A stretch of 64,000 nt of DNA, taken from Bradyrhizobium sp. CB2312 (lineage in GTDB: Bacteria > Pseudomonadota > Alphaproteobacteria > Rhizobiales > Xanthobacteraceae). The stretch is from the NCBI RefSeq assembly GCF_029714425.1, contig NZ_CP121668.1:1447501-1511500 (forward strand), written 5' to 3'. The translations under genes were made by a program, and so were the position numbers. A model generated the notes under the pieces. The model saw nothing but the letters and a program-made list of their open reading frames with translations, was not told where the DNA came from and made no database searches. This document shows positions 32,705 to 42,006 of this stretch, in pieces (positions within the stretch are counted from its first letter, which is position 1; every line of letters starts with the position of its first letter).

Positions 32705-33334
32705 ATGGCGTTGCGAATGGTCGCACTCAACAGACTTCCTGACAATCGATGGTTCGCCCGCAAGGTTATCCCCGAGGACGTTCGGGAGGATTACCAACGG
32801 CTGCACGGCGTGAAACGCGAGGCCCATCTGAAGTTGCCCGCCGACACGCCCCGACATGAAGCTAAGGTCCGCTTGGGAGAGTGGGCAGCCGAGGTCGAGA
32901 CTCGCATTGCCACCCTGCGGGCCCAGAGGAACGGCGAGGGACAGCCGCTTACAAGACTGAACGCAATCGCGCTCGCCGGCCGTTGGTACAATTGGTTCGT
33001 GAAACTGCACGAGAATGACCCTGGACCGGCAAAGCGCTGGAAGGAAATGGGCGATCACCTCGTGTGGGATGTGATTTATCCCGAGGCACCCGAAACCTAC
33101 CACGACAACCCCAAGGCCGATCCTCACTGGGAGTGGCAGAAGGAGCCCGAGGTCCGCGAAGCGGTGAGGCCGCAGGTTGCGGAGCTGGCGCGTGTAGCGA
33201 CATTTCTTGCCAGTGAGGGTAAGGCGCTGAACGCCACCGCTTATGCGCTTTTTGTCGATGCTGTTAGCGACAATCTCCTGCTCGCCATAATATTGCTGGA
33301 GAGGCGCGCGAATGGCGACTACTCACGCGATGAC
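32705..33334 (+). pseudogene. Tyrosine integrase, N-terminal part (split by IS21 element)
   Basis: 210 codons from ATG 32705 (MALRMVALNRLPDNRWFARK) give the N-terminal region found in integrases with a DUF6538-like start ('RWFARKVIPEDVREDYQRLHGVKREAHLKLPADTPRHEA'). The frame runs to ...GDYSRDD, where the IS element begins. The bases GCGATGAC encode that junction and reappear at 36083; joined to 36091 the frame continues as DDTPESFPQFTDG without a stop. The intact protein would have 541 residues. This fragment lacks every catalytic residue and cannot recombine DNA. It faces away from the tRNA. Confidence 0.88.
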
Positions 33335-33336
33335 TG

Positions 33337-33460
33337 CGGATTCCGCTCGATGTCGCCCACCATTCCGAGATGATCTCGCCCACCATTCCGATTTGAAGTC
33401 GCCCGCCCGTTCCGAGATGATGTCGCCCACCATTCCGGGATGATGTCGCCCGGGTGACGA
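33337..33460. repeat. Subterminal repeats of IS21 element A, left end
   Basis: Five consecutive 22-23-bp units of the form ATTCCG-N7/8-TCGCCC-ACC. Three related units, inverted, occur at the right end (about 36005-36080). IS21-family transposases bind such repeats (family knowledge). Confidence 0.8.
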
Positions 33461-33515
33461 GACCTCTTCTGGCTCCCATAGGGTCAACCCTTTCGGCTTT
33501 GCGAAGGGGACCTGG

Positions 33516-35068
33516 ATGCCGACGGAGAGGCTTGCGATGCGCCGTGTGCGCGATGTGATCAGAATGAAGGCGGCCGGGCTGCCGAGCCGCGAGATTGCGC
33601 GACGGGTGGGCGCGGCACCCTCGACGGTGCGGCTGGCGCTCCGGCGGTTCGAGGCCGCGGGCTTGAGCTGGCCGTTGCCAGACGACGTCACCGACACGGT
33701 TCTGGAACTTCGCCTGTTCGCTAAGACCGGCAATGGCAACCGTCAGGGTCACCGCCGCATCGCCGAGCCCGACTGGGCGACGGTGCACCGCGAGCTCAAA
33801 CGCAAGCACGTGACGCTGTCGATCCTGTGGGAGGAATATATCGCCACCGAGCCCGGCGGATACCGGTACTCGCGCTTCTGTGAGCTCTACCGCGCCTGGG
33901 AGGGCCGTCTGTCGGTGACGATGCGCCAGGCCCATGTGGCTGGCGACAAGCTGTTCGTCGACTACGCCGGCGATGGCGTGCCGGTGGTGGTCGACCGCCT
34001 GACCGGTGAGCGCAGAACGGCGCAGATCTTCGTCGCCGTGCTCGGCGCATCGAGCTTCACCTACGCGCAGGCGACGTGGACGCAGGGGCTCGCCGACTGG
34101 ATCAGCGCCCATGTTGGCGCCTTCGCGGCGATCGGCGGCATACCGGCGCTGCTGGTGCCCGACAACACCAAGGTCGCGGTCATCAAGGCGAGCCTGTACG
34201 ACCCGCAGATCAATCGTACCTATGCGGAGATGGCGGCGCATTACGGCACCGCCATCTTGCCGGCGCGGCCGCGCAAGCCGCGCGACAAGGCCAAGGTCGA
34301 GCAGGCCGTCCTCATCGTCGAGCGCTGGCTGCTCGGTCGCCTGCGTCATCGCACCTTCTACAGCCTGGCCGAGGTCAATGCGGCGATCGGCGAACTGCTC
34401 ACGAGGCTGAACGAGGAACGGCCGATCCGACGGCTCGGCGTGACACGCCGCCGGTTGCTCGAGGAGGTCGACCGGCCGGCGCTCAAGCCATTGCCGGTGT
34501 CCCCTACGTCCTCGCCGAGTGGCGGATCCGCCGCGTCAGTCTCGATTACCACGTCGAGGTGGAGAAGCATTACTACAGCGTTCCGCATCGCTTCGCCCGC
34601 GCCGAGGTCGAGGTGCGGTTCACGGCCCGCACCGTCGAGATCTTCCACAAGGGCGAGCGGATCGCCGCGCATCAGCGCATGAGCGGCAATCACAAACACA
34701 CCACCGTGCCGGAGCACATGGCCTCCAGCCATCGGCGCTACGCCGGCTGGACCATCGCGCGTATCCGCCAGGACGCCGCCGCGATCGGGCCGGCGACCAG
34801 CGCGTTGTGCGACCTCATTCTCGACGAGCGCTCGCACCCCGAGCAAGGCTTCCGCGCCTGCCTCGGCATCCTCAGGCTCGCCGCCTCCTATGGGCGCGAA
34901 CGGCTGGACGCCGCGGCTGCGCGGGCGATCGACATCGGCGCGCGCACCTATGGCTCGGTCAAGTCGATCCTCGCCAATAATCTCGATCGGCGTCCTGCTC
35001 ACCAGCGCTCCGCGGACGATGCGCCGATCCTGCATGCCAACATCCGCGGACCGCGCTACTACAATTAG
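33516..35068 (+). pseudogene. istA: istA transposase of IS21 element A, frameshifted
   Basis: The N-terminal frame (33516 to about 34500) has the HTH 'RDVIRMKAAGLPSREIARRVGAAPSTVRLAL' and the DDE core ('DKLFVDYAGDGVPVVVD', 'ALLVPDNTKVAVIKA', 'RPRKPRDKAKVEQAVLIVERWLLGRLR'). It then shifts: the expected continuation 'VPYVLAEWRIRRVSLDYHVEVEKHYYSVPHRFA' lies in another frame through to 35068. A one-base loss near 34495-34505 explains this. The catalytic core is intact but the C-terminal DNA-binding part is lost, so the protein is probably inactive, unless this is a sequencing error. istB follows after 11 bp. Confidence 0.85.
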
Positions 35069-35079
35069 GAGATCATCCC

Positions 35080-35823
35080 TTGCTCACCCATCCGACCCTC
35101 GACCGCCTCAACGCCCTCGGCCTCCACGGCATGGCCAAGGCCTTCGCCGACATCGAAGCCACCGGTGAGGCCGCAAGCCTCGGTCACGCCGAATGGCTTG
35201 CTCTGCTGCTCGAACGTGAAGCCTCGCTGCGGCACGACAAACGGCTCGCCACCCGCCTGCGCTACGCCAAGCTGCGCCAGCAGGCGTGCGTCGAGGACAT
35301 CGACTACCGCACCCCGCGCGGTCTCGACCGTCCGCTGTTCGCCAAGCTTGTCGAGGGCCGCTGGATCGACGACCACGTCAATCTCCTGATCTGCGGCCCG
35401 GCCGGCGTCGGCAAGAGTTGGCTCGCCTCGGCGCTCGGCCACAAGGCCTGTCGCGACAATCGCTCCGTGCTCTATCAGCGCGTCCCGCGCCTGTTCGACG
35501 ATCTGGCGCTCGCCCGCGGCGACGGTCGCCATCCACGCCTGTTGCGCGGCCTTGGCCGTGTCGATCTGCTGATCCTCGATGATTGGGGGCTCGAGCCGCT
35601 CGATGCCGGCGCCCGTCACGACCTCCTGGAAATCCTCGAAGATCGCTACGGTCATCGCTCCACCATCGTCACCAGCCAGCTCCCCGTGGACCAGTGGCAT
35701 CTGCTCATTGGAGATCCCACCTATGCCGACGCCGTGCTCGATCGCCTCGTCCACAATGCCCATCGGCTCGACCTCACCGGTGAGAGCCTGCGCCGAAGCC
35801 GGCAACCCGCCCGAAAGACCTGA
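35080..35823 (+). CDS. istB: IstB ATPase of IS21 element A
   Basis: A 247-residue AAA+ helper of IS21-type transposition; it binds target DNA, stimulates IstA and gives target choice. Walker A is 'ICGPAGVGKSWLASALGHKAC', Walker B 'RVDLLILDDWGLEPL', sensor 'STIVTSQLPVDQWH', arginine finger region 'AVLDRLVHNAHRLDLTGESLR'. The length is normal. The start is TTG at 35080 with AGGAGA at 35068-35072 overlapping the end of istA. The gene looks intact. Without a functional IstA in cis, the element could move only if another copy supplies it. Confidence 0.93.
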   Translation: MLTHPTLDRLNALGLHGMAKAFADIEATGEAASLGHAEWLALLLEREASLRHDKRLATRLRYAKLRQQACVEDIDYRTPRGLDRPLFAKLVEGRWIDDHVNLLICGPAGVGKSWLASALGHKACRDNRSVLYQRVPRLFDDLALARGDGRHPRLLRGLGRVDLLILDDWGLEPLDAGARHDLLEILEDRYGHRSTIVTSQLPVDQWHLLIGDPTYADAVLDRLVHNAHRLDLTGESLRRSRQPARKT

Positions 35824-36090
35824 GCCCGTCGCCCTGTGGACATGCCGCTGCGCTTGGACAACGCCAAGGCGTTGCCCACATGCCCACAGCAACCGCAACA
35901 GAAACAGAAGAGTTCAAGCCGCGATTCCGGGTTGACCGCCCGGCTCGCCCAATGCCAGAAAATCTATCGGCCAGAATGCCTCGCTCCCGGGCGAGATCAA
36001 ATCGGAAAGGTGGGCGACATCGTCTCGGAATCCCCGGGCGACTTCATATCGGTACACCCGGGCGACTTCGTCGGAATCCGCAGCGATGAC

Positions 36091-37086
36091 ACCCCTGAGA
36101 GCTTTCCGCAGTTCACGGACGGACCCGTGCGCGGCTCAGGCGTGAGCTGCTGGGAATTGTTCGAGGCTTTCGTTGTTGCGACAACGCCCGCACCTAACAC
36201 GGTCGCACGCTGGCGAGCCGTATTCCTCGAAATGCAACGTGAGTTTGCCGAGGTGGGCGCGGATGGGATCACCGAGGACGCTGCGCGCAAGTGGGTGCAT
36301 GGTCTCATAACCGAGGAACGTACGGCGATCACCGTCCGCGAGATTTGGCTTTCTGCCTCGCGTCGAGTGTTTGGATGGGCGCGCGAGCATAAGCGCGTTC
36401 GCCAAAATCCCTTCAAGGAAGTCAAGGTTGACGTTCCCCGCAAGGTGCAGACTCGCGAGGACGGTCGCAGCTTCACCACCGCAGAGGCCAGCATCATTCT
36501 AAAAGCCAGCCTTGCGTATCAAAAGCCGGACACGCCAACCGAGAGGGCGCGCCGTTGGGTGCCATGGCTGTGTGCGTATTCGGGAGCGCGGTCAGGTGAA
36601 ATCACCCAGTTGCGCGGCGGCGACATTGAAGAGCGGAATGGCTTCTATGTGATGAAGCTGACGCCCGAGGCGGGCACGGTCAAGACAGGCAAGCCACGCG
36701 TTGTGCCAATCCACGAACACCTGATCGCTCAGGGCTTCATCGAAATGGTGCACCAGGTTGGCAAAGGGGCGCTGTTCTACAATGACAAGACGCCACAGAA
36801 GAAAAGCAATGATCCTTTGAAGCCGTCGCGTTCTCGCGCCGACACTGCTCGCGCTCACTTGGGAACATGGGTTCGAGGATTGGGTGTTGATGATCCCGAA
36901 CTCAGTCCTAATCATGCTTGGCGCCACCTCTTTAAGCGAATCGGCGATGAAATTGAGATGCCGGAGAAAATGAACGACGCCATCACAGGGCACACGCAGG
37001 CGACTGAGGGGCGCAAATATGGCCCGCCGACTGCGGTGGCCATGGCCGAAGCTCTAAAGAAATTCCCGCGCTACAACCTGGATTGA
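36091..37086 (+). pseudogene. Tyrosine integrase, C-terminal part (split by IS21 element)
   Basis: 331 codons continuing the integrase from TPESFPQFTDG. It includes the core-binding SAM-like region ('WELFEAFVVATTPAPNTVARWRAVFLEMQREFA') and the catalytic domain with the first Arg in 'WLCAYSGARSGEITQL', Lys in 'VKTGKPRVVPIHEHL', the H-x-x-R in 'NHAWRHLFKRIG', the second His in 'AITGHTQAT' and the nucleophile Tyr in 'EGRKYGPPT'. All five hallmarks are present, so the original enzyme was functional. It has no start codon of its own after the insertion; a fused frame from 35836 begins inside the IS but would encode nonsense for its first 85 residues. Confidence 0.88.
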
Positions 37087-37332
37087 ACGTGTAACCCCTT
37101 CGCTGGACAGGTCGCGTCTGACCGCTGAGCAAGCCAACGTCTACATGCGGCACCAAGGCAAGCCGATGATGGCGCAAGATGGCTAAACTACGAGAAGCGG
37201 ACCAAGCTCTAGCCGTCCAGCAAGTCTCATTTTGAACCATGGCCGACGGTGGCCACTTTGGAACCGGCGCACGCTGATCGGCATATTAGGAATCGGGAAC
37301 TCAAACCCACGGTTAGGACCCGAGGTAGCGTC

Positions 37333-37533
37333 ATGCAGAAACGCCGACGATTCAAACAGCAGGTGTCCCTTGAAGAGCGCCTTGCCGAAGAAGCCAGACG
37401 CCTCCGCGAAGAAGCCGAATTGCTCCCTCATGGGCCGGTACGTGACGAGGCCCTGCGCAGGGCTCGCCAAGCCGAGACGGGCTCGCATATGAGCGAATGG
37501 CTGGGGTCCCCGGGTTTGCAGCCCCCGAAATGA
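37333..37533 (+). CDS. Small basic helical protein
   Basis: A 66-residue protein MQKRRRFKQQVSLEERLAEE..., nearly all helix with alternating basic and acidic residues, ending 'ARQAETGSHMSEWLGSPGLQPPK'. This pattern is a very common small protein of Bradyrhizobium genomes without known function. The start at 37333 is chosen because the conserved-looking part begins there. It is the first of several tiny genes, 37.3-39.2 kb, that fill the space between integrase and helicase. Confidence 0.7.
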   Translation: MQKRRRFKQQVSLEERLAEEARRLREEAELLPHGPVRDEALRRARQAETGSHMSEWLGSPGLQPPK

Positions 37534-37645
37534 GACTGATTAACAACAAAACTGATGTGTGCTAGTTTATCTCCATCACCGTCAATAGTCTGGGCGACGG
37601 TGACTGAGAGTGCTTCAGGCTCCCGCCTAGTTCGAGTGGCGAGCC

Positions 37646-37798
37646 ATGTGTGAGAAGTGCCAAGAACTTCAGGGTCGCATCGATAAATTCCAGCGCGTTC
37701 TGGCTCATCATTTTGATCCCCTCACAAAGGAACTGCTGAGAAAGGGCCTTGCTGAGATAGAGGCCGAAAAGGCTGCGCTTCACGAGGAGCGCAAGTGA
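37646..37798 (+). CDS. Very small CxxC protein
   Basis: A 50-residue frame MCEKCQELQGRIDKFQRVLA, then 'LTKELLRKGLAEIEAEKAALHEERK'. The N-terminal C-x-x-C could bind zinc or be redox active with a partner; the rest is one charged helix. The ATG at 37646 follows GAGTGGCGAGC. The codon pattern and regular helix support it, but it is short and no family is recognised with certainty. Confidence 0.5.
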   Translation: MCEKCQELQGRIDKFQRVLAHHFDPLTKELLRKGLAEIEAEKAALHEERK

Positions 37799-37952
37799 AG
37801 GCTCCTCACGAATCGGCCTTCCGCAGAGCTTGTCCGCTTTGAGCATCTCAATGAGCGTGTTATTGTTCGCGCATCACCGGCCGAGGTTATGCCCATAGGC
37901 GTCGGTGGCTGAGAGACGCGATGCGCTCCCGCCTAGAAGCGTCGAGGATCGC

Positions 37953-38195
37953 GTGCCCCGATACTATTTTAATGTCAAAGACGGCAAGACTACCCTTGAT
38001 CACGAGGGGACGAACCTCGCTGATTTGGATGCCGCGCACAAGGCCGCTGTGACGCTCAGTGGGGAAATGCTGCGCGAGGGAGCGAGTAAATCGCTGTGGA
38101 GCGGCTCTCCGTGGGAGCTTTGGGTTACGGACGAGCCGGGCGGCCTCGGGCAAACTCTCTTCACGCTGTTTTTCTCAACAGTAAGGGGACCGTGA
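37953..38195 (+). CDS. DUF6894-like small protein
   Basis: An 80-residue protein starting at GTG 37953 as (M)PRYYFNVKDGKTTLDHEGTN. The pattern P-R-Y-x-F-x-V-x-D-G ... D-x-E-G-x-x-L-x-D-L-x-A-A ... A is that of the DUF6894 family, frequent in rhizobial genomes; its function is unknown. An ATG at 37905 would add 16 residues ahead of the conserved start. A second member of the family lies at 38254-38490. Confidence 0.75.
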   Translation: MPRYYFNVKDGKTTLDHEGTNLADLDAAHKAAVTLSGEMLREGASKSLWSGSPWELWVTDEPGGLGQTLFTLFFSTVRGP

Positions 38196-38253
38196 AAGTC
38201 GGCGGTCGTGGCCTTTTTGGAGAACTCTCGCCTCATGAACTTGGAAGGGCGCT

Positions 38254-38490
38254 ATGGAACGGTATTTCTTCGATATTCAGAGCGGCCGCGAGTTGTTTGC
38301 AGACGGGGAAGGGTTGCCTTTGCCGAATCGAAAAGCAGCCGAAGTTGAAGCAATTCAAACCCTGGTTGGGATCGTCAAAGAGTCGGTCTTTAGAAGCGAG
38401 CCGCCCGACTTGGCGGTGGAAGTTCGCTCGGGGACCGAGCGGTTGTTCTGTGTTTCTATAGTTCGCCGCAACGCAAGTACTAAGCATTAA
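38254..38490 (+). CDS. DUF6894-like small protein, second gene
   Basis: A 78-residue protein 'MERYFFDIQSGRELFADGEGLPLPNRKAAEVEAIQTL', again with the family's aromatic strand, acidic turn and following helix. It is a diverged neighbour of 37953-38195, same orientation, 58 bp apart, probably an old duplication or two related genes collected in the island. The start ATG 38254 follows GGAAGGGCGCT. Function unknown. Confidence 0.75.
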   Translation: MERYFFDIQSGRELFADGEGLPLPNRKAAEVEAIQTLVGIVKESVFRSEPPDLAVEVRSGTERLFCVSIVRRNASTKH

Positions 38491-38750
38491 GGCCGCCGTG
38501 CATTGCGTGTCGTCTCCTTCTGGCCCGCTGCTGACCTTGCCACGAGCCCCCGCATGGTCCGCTATCCGTCGTAGACCTGACCAGCCCTGAAGTAGGGTTT
38601 TAGTCGCAGTTTGACCCTAAACCGACATTCGGTCGGTCGAAGTGTTCGAAAATTCCCGAGCTGCCATTGGCGGTGTCGGTATCGCAACGTTTATCAGTCA
38701 GTTCTGCTGTTATTAACCAGTTGTTTATACCTGACCAACAGGAGCGGAGC

Positions 38751-38921
38751 ATGCCCAGCGCCTCCGAATGCCGCGAGCTAGCCAGCAGCTATAATAACCA
38801 GTCGACAGTAGAGGGGATCTCCCCGAGGCGATCCACTCTGCTTAGAAACATCGCGCATAGCCTGAGCAGTTTAGCGCACCAATTGGAAATGCTCGCGCAA
38901 GATGTCGCCTCGCGAGAGTAA
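38751..38921 (+). CDS. Small helical protein
   Basis: A 56-residue frame MPSASECRELASSYNNQSTV... ending 'NIAHSLSSLAHQLEMLAQDVASRE'. Short proteins with this S-x-x-E-C-R-x-L-A start and a terminal helix occur widely in Bradyrhizobium; no function is known. ACAGGAGCGGAGC stands right before the ATG, a good ribosome-binding site, which decides this start over 38667. Confidence 0.65.
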   Translation: MPSASECRELASSYNNQSTVEGISPRRSTLLRNIAHSLSSLAHQLEMLAQDVASRE

Positions 38922-38963
38922 GTGCCCACGGAGGGGAAGCCGATGCGATATGCTAGAAAGGAT

Positions 38964-39161
38964 TTAGCTGTCTCTTCTCTCCCCCTCGTCAGCGGGGATT
39001 ATTGATGGTGAGCGCTCCTCTAATTCCCGAAGCCGATCGATTTGGCCTCTAAGGCTCTCCGGTTGCTCCGGCGTAGGCTTCAGCGACGTACGCAGTTGCT
39101 GGCCGATCAGTTTCATTATTGCTCGGCTGTGTTGGTGGTCTATCTCGTTGCGATGAGGCAT
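38964..39161 (-). CDS. Small helical protein, minus strand
   Basis: A 65-residue frame MPHRNEIDHQHSRAIMKLIG... followed by 'QQLRTSLKPTPEQPESLRGQIDRLRELEERSPSIIPADEGERRDS', two charged helices joined by a proline turn. AAGGAG precedes the ATG at 39161 by eight bases. I recall similar small rhizobial proteins, without function. It runs in the opposite direction to the other tiny genes here, toward them. Confidence 0.6.
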   Translation of the reverse strand: MPHRNEIDHQHSRAIMKLIGQQLRTSLKPTPEQPESLRGQIDRLRELEERSPSIIPADEGERRDS

Positions 39162-39671
39162 AGCGAAGTCTCCTTCGACAAAAAGCGCCGAGATCAGAAA
39201 CCAGCGCCTGCCGACCGCAGCTCTTCCGCTTCCCGGGCATTCCGTGAACTGGAGACCGCCGCTTTTGGCTATCTGCGCGAGCGCTTTGTAGTTGAGAACA
39301 GCGGGTCCTATTGGACCTTTGGCTATCCGCGACATGCGCCGTTTTAGTTGACGGCGAGCGACGGTCTCACCGTGCCAAGTCGGGCCGAGACACTTCGTTC
39401 CGAATTCTCTTCGCGAAGATGCGTCTGGCTTGCTGCCCAAGACAGCGGCCGCGCCGCAGACTGGCCGGGCTTACGCCGGCTCCGGCGACCTATCCGGTCG
39501 CAGATGTCTAGGCTCACACGCCGGGTTAGTTGCGCAATGGACTTCGGGATTTGTTCGATTGGTAGGTTTGCTTTTGTGGCGCTAAGCGGACGGATCGATT
39601 TGTGAATGCGAGTCCCAAGAGAGGCCGCCCGCGGGCTCCCGAGGGAAACCTGGGTGCGGCCCTGTTTCTTG
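39162..39671. other. 510-bp stretch without a clear gene
   Basis: Several short frames exist on the plus strand but none has a protein-like composition, a good start, or a recognisable fold. It lies between two minus-strand genes, so it probably holds the helicase 3' region and the small gene's promoter. Confidence 0.5.
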
Positions 39672-41663
39672 TTACGCTGCTTTCACGAGGTAGCTTTTCG
39701 ATCCCCGGCCGACGCCGGGAAGGTAGGTTACCTTTCCCTCCCTGAGCGCCTGTGTGGTCGGGTGCTCGCTGTTATTCAGCGTTTCTCGTAGCTTCTTCAA
39801 GCTGGGGAGCTGTATGTCCCGCTGAATAATAGACAAGGATACCGGGCCAGCGTCCTGCTTCTCCATATAGGCGATGAGCCTGACGTGAGAGCTGCCGATA
39901 CGAGGTTTCTTCTCCTTCGGAGCGTCCAGCGCGAAGGCCCAGTCCGTCACCTTGATCCCCGGCATATCGGCCTTGATGTCATCGAGCACCGCATCACCAA
40001 AGGCATCCGTGGGCAGCACAATAAAGATGTCAGCAGGAGGACAGCGGCCCTCGGCATCAACCACTTGTCGGCAGCGAATACGGTTTACAGCTTGGATCAC
40101 AGACACGGACATCTGGCGTTGCTCCATCACTTGGCGGACGTTCTTGTATTGCTTCCATTCCGGTGATTGCAGCCATTCGTCATCCTGTGCCCCTTGGAGC
40201 GCGCAGAACACGCCGGTGGCCCACGTCTGAGGAAGATAGGGCAGTCCAAGGATCACGGCCGTATCGCAGTCTTGCCATGTGTTCCGACCGTCTACAGCGC
40301 CCCAGTGCCCTACGGAGTATTGCTTGAATGGCAATTTCTCAACCCAGCTATCGCCCCCGTTCTTAGACTTCTTTGTAATGACGGCCTCAACATCCTTGTG
40401 AACGCATAGAAACACTGAGCGCTCTGGGCCGATGGCTTCTTCGAGGCCCTTCTTGATACGGGGCAGGCGCTCATTGATCTTATCAATCATGGTGTTCTTT
40501 CCGACGCCGCCGCCCCGAGCCACATGAAGCGTTACGCTGCTGTAGTCCCGCGCATGGCTGGGGACAGGGATCAGTCTGTGGCGGTCTTCAAACAGGTCCC
40601 AGAGGAAGTTGGCTTTGGCTGTGGCATCCATCACCACAGGTCCGGGAGCATCCAAGGGAACAGCGAGGGATGCTGTGTTGATCGAATGCCAATCACCTGA
40701 CCGGGAGTAGTAGGCGAACTGCTCAAGACACGTCTGCACCGTCGTGATTGTGTCCGCTACACGCTCGGCTAGTTGGGCCCGGTCCTTTGTACTGCTCCGA
40801 GCATACACAATCTTATCGTAGGGCAGCGCGCTCATCGCCAAGATGAAGGGGGCGAAGTCTGCATCGACCGGCGCACCCCCTTCTCCCCAAATCATCGACA
40901 TGGGGCTGGCATGGTCATCAGAATCGGCGAAGGCAACAAGTACGCGATGCACCTGTTCGAGAACGCCAACCTGCTGCGGAAACGCGGAGCGGAGTTCCGG
41001 TGGGATGAGGTTGATGACAAAGCCAAGGTTCTCGGTGGTGGCGTGGCTTTCATCAACCACGTTAGCGAGCGCCTCGTCGATAACAGTTAGGTACCTCTCC
41101 CCACCACGCCAAGACACCAAACGGTCCCAAGCTTTCCAATCGCGCCCCTTGGTATCCCGCTTGGCTTTGATGAACGCCGCGTGGGTAATAATCACAACAT
41201 CACTCGCGTGTAGTTGCTCTGGCGTAGCGTAGCTGTCGGAATGATGCACGACAGCCACATCACGTCCTGCCAAGGTGTTAATGGTTTTGCGTATAGTGTC
41301 AGCGTCCTCTTTCAGCCGCGTAACGATGAGCATACCCACGGGCTTTAGTTGCGTGCCTTCGGCCTCGTGATTGAGGCCCGTTTGCATGGCAGCGTAGACA
41401 CAGGCGCCCTGCGTTTTGCCTGTACCTGTCGGTGGCTGTAAGATGCGCCAGGGTGATTGAACACCGGAGGCAGATTCCACTGTTGCTAGCTGGAAGGTTT
41501 CGCCCATGATGCGCCATAGGTTCATCAGGGCTGACGATGAGTGGAGCCCTAGCCCATTAGGCCGGAGTGTCGTCCAGTACTGGTTCATCCGCTGGGCGAA
41601 CTCAACAGGGCAAACAAGAGCGAGAGCGTGCTGCTCCCGGAGAAGAGTGGTGGTAGGGGTCAT
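39672..41663 (-). CDS. DEAD/DEAH-like helicase or ATPase of the island
   Basis: A 663-residue protein. Walker A is 'ILQPPTGTGKTQGACVYAAM' (about 75-94); a second motif, 'GMLIVTRLKEDADTIRKTINTL', corresponds to Ia; the Walker B/II region reads 'RYLTVIDEALANVVDE' (DEAL in place of DEAH/DEAD); later 'VSVIQAVNRIRCRQVVDAEG' has the spacing of motif VI with Q-x-x-x-R-x-R. The last 100 residues look like a DNA-binding winged helix ('SIIQRDIQLPSLKKLRETLNNSEHPTTQALREGKV'). It probably acts on DNA, in replication or defence; I know no characterised relative. The ATG at 41663 is used. A smaller gene lies upstream on the same strand, 343 bp away. Confidence 0.65.
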   Translation of the reverse strand: MTPTTTLLREQHALALVCPVEFAQRMNQYWTTLRPNGLGLHSSSALMNLWRIMGETFQLATVESASGVQSPWRILQPPTGTGKTQGACVYAAMQTGLNHEAEGTQLKPVGMLIVTRLKEDADTIRKTINTLAGRDVAVVHHSDSYATPEQLHASDVVIITHAAFIKAKRDTKGRDWKAWDRLVSWRGGERYLTVIDEALANVVDESHATTENLGFVINLIPPELRSAFPQQVGVLEQVHRVLVAFADSDDHASPMSMIWGEGGAPVDADFAPFILAMSALPYDKIVYARSSTKDRAQLAERVADTITTVQTCLEQFAYYSRSGDWHSINTASLAVPLDAPGPVVMDATAKANFLWDLFEDRHRLIPVPSHARDYSSVTLHVARGGGVGKNTMIDKINERLPRIKKGLEEAIGPERSVFLCVHKDVEAVITKKSKNGGDSWVEKLPFKQYSVGHWGAVDGRNTWQDCDTAVILGLPYLPQTWATGVFCALQGAQDDEWLQSPEWKQYKNVRQVMEQRQMSVSVIQAVNRIRCRQVVDAEGRCPPADIFIVLPTDAFGDAVLDDIKADMPGIKVTDWAFALDAPKEKKPRIGSSHVRLIAYMEKQDAGPVSLSIIQRDIQLPSLKKLRETLNNSEHPTTQALREGKVTYLPGVGRGSKSYLVKAA

Positions 41664-42006
41664 AGTGGGTGGTGTTCCTTATGGACACGACAAGCCGATA
41701 GGTGCCCTTGGGAGCACCAGCGGTGGGCTTGTGAATGGGATTAGGAGATTGGCGGCGGTCGAATACGACCTTGATGGAAAGCACCCCTCGAAAGCCCTAA
41801 TAAGGAAGACATTAGAGGGTTCAGGGGGTCCTTTGCGGACAGGCAGGAAATGTTTCAGAGCGTAATGGGCAGGGTCCGCTTTTGAAGGGCACAGGACTTA
41901 CCTGCCGATTTCACCCTTGGATTTTGACTAGCCCAGCATAGAGAGCAGATTGCAGAAGCTAATTAGCCAGCAATTAATAGCTGCTGTTATTCCCCTCCGC
42001 TGTTTT
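41664..42006. other. 343-bp gap upstream of the helicase
   Basis: No gene is supportable on either strand. It separates two minus-strand genes and contains the probable helicase promoter; AT-rich runs occur at about 41925-41995. Confidence 0.5.

Larger units (their letters stand above)
33335..36082 (+). mobile_element. IS21-family element A inside the integrase
   Basis: A 2748-bp element. The left end TGCGGATTCCG and the right end CGGAATCCGCA are perfect 11-bp inverted tips. The flanking 8-bp duplication GCGATGAC is at 33327-33334 and 36083-36090. It contains istA (frameshifted) and istB, and multiple subterminal repeats at both ends. Confidence 0.95.

Noticed and set aside
39311..39605. Two short plus-strand frames between the small minus-strand gene and the helicase
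   Set aside because: No ribosome-binding site, unusual composition and overlap in different frames; no support.
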